From JBCCSZ01 sp039199225 (lineage in GTDB: Bacteria; Bacteroidota; Bacteroidia; Chitinophagales; Saprospiraceae): a DNA stretch of 7,729 nt. The notes under the pieces were generated by a model, which made no database searches, was not told where the DNA came from, and worked only from the letters and a program-made list of their open reading frames with translations. The stretch is taken from contig JBCCSZ010000346.1 in the NCBI GenBank assembly GCA_039199225.1, positions 1 through 7,729 of the forward strand, given 5' to 3'. A program made the translations under genes and the position numbers. Positions 1-6,245 of this stretch are shown one piece after another (positions within the stretch are counted from its first letter, which is position 1; the number at the start of each line of letters is the position of its first letter).

Positions 1-19
1 GCCAAAGGAAGCTTTTGGC
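1..19. repeat. Short inverted repeat at the window edge
   Basis: GCCAAA and TTTGGC form a 6-bp stem around a 7-base loop. No T-run follows on the right side, so it is a poor rightward terminator. The left flank is cut off, so a leftward terminator or a longer dyad cannot be excluded. Confidence 0.3.
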
Positions 20-181
20 ATCCGTCAAAGCGAAAAAGGAGTTTCAGATTTGTTGTTTTTCTGACAATAGATATGAAAACTACTGTTATGTTACGCTAGT
101 ACGTTTTGAAATATTATTTTCACAGATACTCGCTAACGGTTTTCTTTTTGACCATTGTGTCAATATTTTAGCCACAAAATC

Positions 182-214
182 CTTGGTGGTAGAACAAAGT
201 GTTTGATAGGTTTT
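182..214 (+). promoter_or_regulatory. Weak Bacteroidota-type promoter candidate
   Basis: The Bacteroidota housekeeping promoter has a -33 TTTG and a -7 TAnnTTTG. Here CTTG (182-185) lies 21 bases before TAGGTTTT (207-214), which matches the -7 element except for its last base. It would give a 5' leader of roughly 80-90 bases for the metalloprotease gene. The spacer is slightly long and one base of each element deviates, so this is only a candidate. Confidence 0.2.
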
Positions 215-289
215 CGGATCAAATTGATTTGTCCTGTCGGCAATTTTGTGATACTGCCTTTACCACTTTAATGTAAATCCATTTAAAGC

Positions 290-295
290 AAAAGG
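290..295 (+). promoter_or_regulatory. Shine-Dalgarno-like AAAAGG with A-rich flank
   Basis: AAAAGG lies 8 bases before the ATG at 304, inside an A-rich stretch. Bacteroidota rely little on a strict Shine-Dalgarno sequence, and A-rich upstream context is typical. The other in-frame ATG, at 271, is followed at once by TAA. This supports 304 as the start. Confidence 0.4.
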
Positions 296-303
296 CAAAA
301 ATT

Positions 304-3300
304 ATGTTAAAAACGCTACCCCTACTGTTTACACTATTGTTCTTGTACACGGGGATTCAATCACAAAATCTCGTCCTTCAAGCTGGCCAACAGACCCTAG
401 AGGCGCCAACAAAAGAGTTGGACGAGCAGTTTTACCGCTACAGTGTACATGAAATCAATCCCGCTACTTTCCGACGTCAGCTGAGAAAGGGAATGAATGA
501 CATCAACCTACTTTTGTATCTCGACGAAGAAACGGAATGGAATTTTCACCTGGCGCCTTCTGAAATCGAGGCTTACACCCATACCATTTCTGTGGCCACG
601 GATCAAGGCATCAAAACCCTTGAAAAACAAGAGAATGTTCACTTTCGAGGAGGCATATCCGATGATCCAGACAGTGAGGTACACCTAACCATAACGGATG
701 ATCTCATTCTTGGATTCATCCGCAAGGGTGACCAGGAGTATGTAATCGAGCCGGTCCGTACCAGCATCGAAGGGGCTGCCTTGGGCCAATATGTGTTCTA
801 CAATGTCAAAGACATCGTGCCGGGCAAAGAGCACAAATGTGCCTACGGCGAAGCGCAAGAACACACCGATGAGCGCTTCCAGTTCGAAGAAGGAGCGCAG
901 GAGCATTTAACTCAGCAGCGCATGTCTTGTGTGGAGGTGGAATTGGCGATTGCCCTTGATTTTTCTATGTTTACCAAGTATGGTAGCGAAGCGGCCGCAG
1001 CGGCTTTTGCCTCAGGGGTGATGGGAGCGGTCCAAACCAACTACAGCTCTGACTTTAATGTGGAAGTCACTTTTAATATTGTCGAGACCTTCGTTTCCAA
1101 TTGTAGTAGCTGTGATCCTTGGACGACTTCTACCAATGCCAGCACCATTTTGAATAGCTTTCGGGCTTGGGGTAATGGCGGTGGTTTTCCAGGAGTTGGC
1201 TCCAGCTTCGACCTAGCACAGTTTTGGACCAACCGCAACCTGGCTGGCTCCACCATTGGTATTGCTTGGTTGAATGCCGTTTGTACGGGCAACCGTTTCC
1301 ACGTCTGCCAGGATTTTAGTACCAGTGCTACTTTGCTTCGTGTATTGACAGCCCACGAAATCGGCCACAACTTTAGTGCTAGGCACGATGCCAGCGGCTC
1401 TCGATTCATCATGGCGCCTTCCGTCAATAGCACCAGCACTTGGTCCACTACCTCTAAGAACTCTATCAATAGTGCGATTCCGCGCTACCTCTGCTTGGGC
1501 GACTGCGTGACGGCTCCAAGCGCAGACTTTGCGGCCGATCAAACGTTTGGATGTGCGCCGCTTCGGGTACAATACTCCGATCTGTCAACTAATAATCCAA
1601 CGAGCTGGAATTGGAGCTTCCCTGGGGGTACTCCTCGTTTTTCCAACGAACCCAATCCGGTCGTTTTTTACGATAACCCAGGTTTTTACAGCGCCTCGCT
1701 CGAAGTAACCAATGGGGCCGGTTCAGATGCGATCACTCGGGCTGCTTTCATTCAGGTCAAAGGGGTACCAACTGTTGCATTTGACTACACCGCCTTTGGT
1801 CGCACTGTTCAGTTTCAGAACTTCAGCGTCGATGCCACCTCTTATTTCTGGGAGTTTGGCGATGGTGGAACCAGTACGGATGAGTCCCCTTCTTACACCT
1901 ATCAAACAGATGGAAACTTTGATGTGAGACTGACAGCCTTCAATGAGTGTGGACAGAATATTTCCTTCTTCCCATTATTCATCTTAGGTGTTCCAGTTGC
2001 TGGTTTTGATGCCAGCCCTCGCCAAGGTTGTGACGACATAGAAGTAACCTTTGAAAGTCAGGCGGTTGGTATTGTGGAGGAATTTGTTTGGTTGTTCCCA
2101 GGGGGTATACCAGATGTATCCAATGAAGAAAATCCGACGGTTCTTTATCAGTCACCAGGAACTTATGATGTGACTTTGATTGTCCGAAATGCCAGTGGAG
2201 AGGATGAAGTTGCCGAAACTTCCTACATCACTGTTGTGCCATCTCCATCTGCCGAATTCAATTATTCAATTGTCAATGAGACTGTGACCTTTACGCCTCA
2301 GATGCAGGATGCCGACAGCTATTCCTGGCGATTTGGCGATGGAACGACCAGCACAGATATGTCGCCGACCCATACCTACAATGGCGAAACCGACTTTGAT
2401 GTCGAATTGACGGTTTCCAATGTTTGTGGAGATGCAGTCAATACAAGAACGATTTCCACTTTCCCGAACATCACCTTTGTCGGTTCTGAAATGGTCACCC
2501 GCGAGGACGATACGGATGGGGCGATTGACTGTCGAGGATTTGTAGATGTGGCGTTGACCTTGCAAACTTCCAAGCCGCTTTCTGGTGGAGATGCGATAGT
2601 CATTTTGAGCTTAGATGGGGAAGCTTCTAATTTTGCTGATTACGAAGTAATAACAGACCCCATTATATTCCCAGCTAACTCTACGTCGGTACAAAATGTC
2701 ATCGTACGGGTTTTTGATGACCAGGCTTTGGAGGCATTGGAATCGGCTAGGTTTAAGATTTCTCTGCTCAATGGGACCTCTGATGCAGTTATTGGCGACA
2801 ATGACGAGTTCAATTTGAATATTGAAGACAATGAAAGTACTTTCAGAATAGAGCAGCAGTTCACTGCTTTTGGTCTGCCAGGCAGATGGTCCAGGTCGCA
2901 ACTATCAGGTTCAAGCGGATGGGAATTCGGTCGGGCAGCGGATTTGTCTAGCCAAAGTTTGCTGATACCTGGTGATCCGAATGAGCGAATTGCAGGGGTG
3001 AATGCCAACCGTTGTAATTGCGATAGTGGAGCGGATATTTTGATTTCCTCTCTGTTCAATATTTCGGATATGGTTCATGCTGAATTGGTCTTTGATGTGT
3101 TCTTGCCAGGTACGAATGGTTCTACCGGAACCGTCCGGGCTGTCACCAGTACGGGAACAACTTTCGATATATTCGAAGTGACACCAAAACCAGGAGAATG
3201 GCAGCGCAATGTGGTTGTTGATTTGGATCGCTTTGTTGGTCAGAACAACATGCGCCTGGTCTTCCGCCACGATGACAACAGCAACCGAGGAGATGGTTTC

Positions 3301-4410
3301 TTCATCGACAATGTGCGGGTTGTTGGTCAATTGGGAACTCCGGTCGTTGCCAACTTGGTGAACGCCACCACAGATATTTACCTAGGGCCATTTGCCAGTG
3401 TGTTCTTCAAAGACGATAATTCCGACCACATTGTAGCAAAAATTGAAAATCGCACGGCTTGGGATTACGGTTGTACTCAGGTGACGATCGATCGGGCTGG
3501 TAGCGGTGCAGCAGCCTTCACTGATGACAATCCACAGAACTTTGTGACAGAAAAGACCATCGTGGTAAATCCAACCAACAACAATGTTCATGGTGATTAC
3601 ATTATGACGCTCTACTATCGCAACAGCGAACTCAGTGGTTGGGAAGGAGCTACCCTTAACGATCGGGCCGATCTTCAGTTGGTCAAGTCTGAAGGACCCA
3701 TCCAGAATGTAACCCCAGCCGATCCAAACGCCAATGGTGAGAACACCACGACTGCGACCAGCCAGGCACTTTATGTAGGCAACAACCTCAAGCTCATTGG
3801 TAACTTTACAGGTCTATTTGGTGGATACACCGCTGGCAATGGCTTTGGTTTGACACCACTACCTGTTGAGCTTTTGTACTTCAGTGGTAAGGTCATTGAC
3901 GAGAGCCTGAATGTATTGGAGTGGGCCACAGCCAGTGAAGAGAACACCAGTCATTTTCTGGTAGAGCGTTCAGCAGACGGGCAGTCCTTTGAGACCATTG
4001 GCCGAACCGAGGCCGCCGTCAATTCAGCCGTTACAAAGTCATACCTCCTACGCGATGAATCACCGCTCAAAGGTGTGAATTACTACCGCTTGCGTCAGGT
4101 CGATCAAGATGGGCAATTTGCCTATTCTCAAATCATCCGACTGACCAATAAAGCGGCAGAGGGCATCAGCTTCTTCCCGAATCCAACAAGCTCTGAATTG
4201 AATATGGCTTTGGAAGGTGTTCAAGAAAGAGAGCTGCTGGTGAGTATTTACAGCGCAGAAGGAAAGCTGTTGCGCCAGCAATCCTTTGAGGTAAATCGCG
4301 ATGTAGAACGCTTACAACTACAGTTGGGTGACTTGGCAGAAGGTGTCTACTTTGTCAAAGTCGAAGGCGAGTTGGGAACCAATGCTTACGAGCGCATTCT
4401 AAAGCGTTGA
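304..4410 (+). CDS. Secreted reprolysin-like (M12B-type) metalloprotease with four PKD domains and T9SS type A sorting domain
   Basis: A 1368-residue exported zinc protease, probably degrading extracellular proteins; the substrate is unknown. Residues 1-20 are a signal peptide. Residues ~21-205 form a propeptide-like region whose only cysteine is C179. Residues ~206-400 are the catalytic domain, with zinc motif HEIGHNFSARHD (H351, E352, H355, H361) and a Met-turn FIMAP (M370). Four PKD domains follow at ~404-487, 489-561, 564-645 and 648-719. Next come a Calx-beta-like domain (~722-845), a jelly-roll/MAM-like domain ending FIDNVRVVG (~846-1009) and a beta-rich region I do not recognise (~1010-1180). 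A pre-CTD beta-sandwich begins LPVELLYF (~1186-1283). The T9SS type A CTD (~1289-1368) begins SFFPNPTS, contains LAEGVYFVKVE and ends ILKR. The last domain predicts export through the outer membrane and surface attachment or release. The protease class and T9SS assignment are firm. Boundaries of the middle beta domains are estimates. Confidence 0.93.
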   Translation: MLKTLPLLFTLLFLYTGIQSQNLVLQAGQQTLEAPTKELDEQFYRYSVHEINPATFRRQLRKGMNDINLLLYLDEETEWNFHLAPSEIEAYTHTISVATDQGIKTLEKQENVHFRGGISDDPDSEVHLTITDDLILGFIRKGDQEYVIEPVRTSIEGAALGQYVFYNVKDIVPGKEHKCAYGEAQEHTDERFQFEEGAQEHLTQQRMSCVEVELAIALDFSMFTKYGSEAAAAAFASGVMGAVQTNYSSDFNVEVTFNIVETFVSNCSSCDPWTTSTNASTILNSFRAWGNGGGFPGVGSSFDLAQFWTNRNLAGSTIGIAWLNAVCTGNRFHVCQDFSTSATLLRVLTAHEIGHNFSARHDASGSRFIMAPSVNSTSTWSTTSKNSINSAIPRYLCLGDCVTAPSADFAADQTFGCAPLRVQYSDLSTNNPTSWNWSFPGGTPRFSNEPNPVVFYDNPGFYSASLEVTNGAGSDAITRAAFIQVKGVPTVAFDYTAFGRTVQFQNFSVDATSYFWEFGDGGTSTDESPSYTYQTDGNFDVRLTAFNECGQNISFFPLFILGVPVAGFDASPRQGCDDIEVTFESQAVGIVEEFVWLFPGGIPDVSNEENPTVLYQSPGTYDVTLIVRNASGEDEVAETSYITVVPSPSAEFNYSIVNETVTFTPQMQDADSYSWRFGDGTTSTDMSPTHTYNGETDFDVELTVSNVCGDAVNTRTISTFPNITFVGSEMVTREDDTDGAIDCRGFVDVALTLQTSKPLSGGDAIVILSLDGEASNFADYEVITDPIIFPANSTSVQNVIVRVFDDQALEALESARFKISLLNGTSDAVIGDNDEFNLNIEDNESTFRIEQQFTAFGLPGRWSRSQLSGSSGWEFGRAADLSSQSLLIPGDPNERIAGVNANRCNCDSGADILISSLFNISDMVHAELVFDVFLPGTNGSTGTVRAVTSTGTTFDIFEVTPKPGEWQRNVVVDLDRFVGQNNMRLVFRHDDNSNRGDGFFIDNVRVVGQLGTPVVANLVNATTDIYLGPFASVFFKDDNSDHIVAKIENRTAWDYGCTQVTIDRAGSGAAAFTDDNPQNFVTEKTIVVNPTNNNVHGDYIMTLYYRNSELSGWEGATLNDRADLQLVKSEGPIQNVTPADPNANGENTTTATSQALYVGNNLKLIGNFTGLFGGYTAGNGFGLTPLPVELLYFSGKVIDESLNVLEWATASEENTSHFLVERSADGQSFETIGRTEAAVNSAVTKSYLLRDESPLKGVNYYRLRQVDQDGQFAYSQIIRLTNKAAEGISFFPNPTSSELNMALEGVQERELLVSIYSAEGKLLRQQSFEVNRDVERLQLQLGDLAEGVYFVKVEGELGTNAYERILKR
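1513..2460 (+). repeat. Internal duplication: two PKD-A/PKD-B pairs within the metalloprotease
   Basis: The four PKD domains alternate between two types. Domains 1 and 3 (residues ~404-487 and 564-645) share FPGG-P, SNE-NP and PG-Y features. Domains 2 and 4 (~489-561 and 648-719) share FGDG-TSTD-SP-TY and end near N-CG. The pair repeats with an offset of about 160 residues (480 bases). This suggests duplication of a two-domain unit. The DNA copies have diverged at many third positions, so the event is not recent. Confidence 0.75.
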
Positions 4411-4429
4411 ACTGACTAGTTGAATAGAC

Positions 4430-4466
4430 AAAAAATCCCGCAGCTTTCTAGTTGCGGGATTTTTTT
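4430..4466. terminator. Bidirectional intrinsic terminator between convergent genes
   Basis: A perfect 13-bp stem (4430-4442 with 4453-4465), with core TCCCGCA/TGCGGGA and a 10-base loop, is flanked by six A on the left and seven T on the right. Read either way it is a GC-rich hairpin followed by a U-run. It lies 19 bases after the metalloprotease stop and 4 bases beyond the stop of the leftward gene ending at 4471, so it should serve both. Confidence 0.92.
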
Positions 4467-4470
4467 ATTT

Positions 4471-5079
4471 TTATTCGTGGTACACCACACTTTTGCCGAT
4501 CATTTCAAGGGTCTCAATGGATTCATCCGAAGGATTCCCATTGTCTTTAGGCGAATCTTGTAGGACCAAAAAGCACGACTTTTCCGATGCGGTAAATATC
4601 TCTAAAATGTTGTAGGTCAGTTTCTGTCCAATCAAAGTAACATCGATGCCAATGCCCGACAGCTTCTTTGGACCGATGGATTGTTCCATTTTCTTGATTT
4701 TACAATTTTCTTTACCGAACTGACCAACCAAGCCTTCGGCAAAATCGTTTAGCTCTGTGCCACCTGCAAACTCGAAGACGGTCACGATGTAATCATTTCC
4801 ATCCAAGGTCCAGCTTTTGAAGCCAATATCGCTTTCTGTCTCGAAGCTGAAATTAGAAGGGTAGTCAAACGAGATTTTGTCTGTTTTGAGGGTTTTGTGC
4901 TCGGATAGTTTGATGGACAAAACCGTTGGTTGATCGCTTGGGGGAATTGTCAGTTCCTGCCCTTCGGTAACCACCTGTTCCTGATCGCCGATTTTGACGA
5001 TAAAGGTCGACTTTGGGGCTTGGGCAAAGCTGCAACAGCTGTAAAGAAAAAAGAGTACAAAAGGAAGAAATGTCTTCAT
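4471..5079 (-). CDS. Small exported protein of unknown function
   Basis: A 202-residue protein that I cannot assign to a named family. Residues 1-20 are a clear signal peptide with a likely cut after SFAQ. LYSC at 12-15 resembles a lipobox only loosely, so a soluble periplasmic or secreted product is more likely than a lipoprotein. The mature part has a short beta-rich N-terminal segment (~24-60). A segment beginning KISFDYPSNFSFE (~68-80) and running to ~198 resembles, in pattern only, the alpha/beta fold of PsbP/DcrB-like periplasmic proteins. C126 and C169 are the only mature cysteines and could pair. The gene lies 54 bases downstream of the M23 peptidase gene on the same strand and ends against the shared terminator, so it is probably the second gene of a two-gene operon. 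The coding call is firm; the function is unknown. Confidence 0.8.
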   Translation of the reverse strand: MKTFLPFVLFFLYSCCSFAQAPKSTFIVKIGDQEQVVTEGQELTIPPSDQPTVLSIKLSEHKTLKTDKISFDYPSNFSFETESDIGFKSWTLDGNDYIVTVFEFAGGTELNDFAEGLVGQFGKENCKIKKMEQSIGPKKLSGIGIDVTLIGQKLTYNILEIFTASEKSCFLVLQDSPKDNGNPSDESIETLEMIGKSVVYHE

Positions 5080-5133
5080 GTCAATAAATTATTTTAGGTA
5101 TCGAATGTAATGAATGGTGAGGACTGTTAGCTT

Positions 5134-5820
5134 TTATTTATTGGGGCGATTGGAATTGATGAATGTCGTGGGTGCTAAGTAACCGAAGAAATTATCGGAA
5201 TAGCCCGGTCCGAGGGACATATTGACAAAATCTCTTAGTTCCAGGTGAAGGTGCGCCGAGTATTTGCCATCGGCTGTACCGATGGTACCAATTTGTTGAC
5301 CCCTTTGCACCAGATCGCCTGCTTGGACATTGATTTGATCCAGATGCGCGCAAATGGTCTCCACATATTTATATTTGGGATGGCTGGGCATGCGATGCGC
5401 AATTCGGACGACCTTCCCCCAGCCGCAGCAAACATCCATCGAAAAGGTTACCAGGCCATTTGCTGTAGAAAATACGGGATCGCCAAGGTCGGTGTCGCCC
5501 CCTTTCAGCCCATTCCAGTCTTCCCCCAGGTGGTTTTTTTGTTTAAATTCCAATGCCTTATAATAATTGTGACCATCGGGCTTGCCTACCGGAAAGTCGA
5601 ATCCATCGGATAAAAAAGCTGCATTGAAGTGGAAGATGCTATCGAACAGTCGATCTGAAATGCTTGGAAACAATTGCTGCACATTGGAATCTGCCAAGTG
5701 GTGTTTGATGCCACAATGGTGTACTTCGGGTGAGCTTGGGCGTTTGGAAGGCCCCCAGGATACCAGTAGGACACCGATGCAAAAGACAAAAAACACTATG
5801 ATGGCGATCTTCTGATTCAT
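5134..5820 (-). CDS. M23 family (LytM/lysostaphin-type) metallopeptidase, membrane-anchored or exported
   Basis: A 228-residue envelope protein with an M23 fold. Family members cut peptide cross-links in peptidoglycan; a few are inactive activators of other hydrolases. Residues ~5-22 are a hydrophobic segment without an obvious cleavage site, so it could be a signal anchor. The M23 signature is complete: H97 and D101 in HLGEDWNG, H159 in CAHLDQ, and the HxH pair H190/H192 in HLHLEL. The zinc ligands expected from the family are H97, D101 and H192, with the other histidines catalytic, so activity is predicted. Family-typical GDPV (113-116), AGDLVQRGQQIG (167-178) and a Trp-Gly turn (133-135) surround the site. 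Adjacent cysteines C131-C132 precede that turn, which is unusual. There are no LysM, SPOR or coiled-coil domains. It is the promoter-proximal gene of the leftward pair. The ATG at 5820 directly precedes the hydrophobic segment and fits. Confidence 0.92.
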   Translation of the reverse strand: MNQKIAIIVFFVFCIGVLLVSWGPSKRPSSPEVHHCGIKHHLADSNVQQLFPSISDRLFDSIFHFNAAFLSDGFDFPVGKPDGHNYYKALEFKQKNHLGEDWNGLKGGDTDLGDPVFSTANGLVTFSMDVCCGWGKVVRIAHRMPSHPKYKYVETICAHLDQINVQAGDLVQRGQQIGTIGTADGKYSAHLHLELRDFVNMSLGPGYSDNFFGYLAPTTFINSNRPNK

Positions 5821-6245
5821 AAACGTTGTGTACTTACCGGATTGCTTATTGAGGGGTATAGATAAAGAAAAAATCTTTCTGGTGAACGATTGAATCCCTT
5901 AGATTCGTTTGAGAAGGGTCAAAAATTGTGCGAAAAAGTGATTTATCACCCATAAATGGCTGAGAAAGTAGGATAGGGATTTTTACAAAAGCCTGCAAAA
6001 AATATTTGAGTGATGCCAGACAGGCTGTACCTTTGAGGTTGGCAAAAGACATCTCGCAGGTAAGTTGGCGAGCATCTGCAGGAATTGTCTTAAAATTTGG
6101 CGTATATTGTAAGTGCGCTTTCGCCTGAGAACACAAAATCCATCCTTTCTCTACACACAAAGTTTTTCCGAGGAATATACTTTGTCATCCGTCTGTATCA
6201 GAAGGGTGGAAGCGGTTCGAAAGTCTCAAAAACCATGACCTGTTA
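5821..6245. other. Divergent intergenic region between the M23 gene and the P-domain/repeat gene
   Basis: These 425 bases should hold the promoters of both flanking genes, which face away from each other. I find no convincing coding sequence: the only long frame (6160-5846, minus) starts with TTG and has no recognisable motif. No exact TAnnTTTG promoter is visible. The nearest for the rightward gene is TATACTTTG (6176-6184), with a 3-base instead of 2-base gap and no matching -33 element. Three short dyads cluster at 5892-5949, close to the M23 gene. A further weak stem, CTCGC/GCGAG, lies at 6053-6072. An unannotated small RNA cannot be excluded by eye. Confidence 0.6.
5892..5949. promoter_or_regulatory. 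Cluster of three short dyads, candidate operator region
   Basis: Three inverted repeats lie within 58 bases: GAATC-N5-GATTC (5892-5906), TTTGA-N6-TCAAA (5908-5923) and GTGAT-TT-ATCAC (5938-5949). The middle one has the half-site spacing and TGA/TCA symmetry of Crp/Fnr-family sites. They sit 72-129 bases upstream of the M23 start and about 300 bases from the rightward gene, so any control would more likely act on the leftward operon. Five-base arms occur by chance in AT-rich DNA, hence the low confidence. Confidence 0.2.

Larger units (their letters stand above)
1..303. other. Non-coding leader upstream of the metalloprotease gene
   Basis: No convincing gene is visible in this stretch. One frame is open from the window edge to a stop at 204-206, but its only start is a TTG at 15. 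Its translation is Phe/Cys/Tyr-rich with no recognisable motif, so I read it as chance or, at most, the tail of a gene lying to the left. The region is AT-rich, as expected for an intergenic segment. It holds a short inverted repeat at 1-19, a weak promoter candidate at 182-214 and an A-rich translation start region just before 304. Confidence 0.6.

Noticed and set aside
15..206. 63-residue frame on the plus strand at the left edge
   Set aside because: It begins with TTG, has no ribosome site or recognisable motif, and lies in AT-rich DNA. A gene tail from the left cannot be fully excluded because the frame is open to the edge.
1041..1572. Long minus-strand frames opposite the protease catalytic domain
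   Set aside because: They overlap a strongly supported coding region that carries intact zinc-site motifs, and their translations show no domain. They are antisense shadows.
5032..5079. Lipoprotein signal (LYSC) in the small exported protein
   Set aside because: Tyr at the -2 position is a poor lipobox fit, and a second cysteine plus a good signal peptidase I site (SFAQ) follow directly.
6066..6080. Sigma-54-like TGGC...TGCA element
   Set aside because: The GG and GC doublets are 9 bases apart instead of the required 10, and the TT before GC is only half present.
5846..6160. 104-residue minus-strand frame in the divergent intergenic region
   Set aside because: It starts with TTG, its composition is unlike the neighbouring proteins, and it has no signal peptide or domain pattern. 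Taking it as a gene would leave little promoter space.
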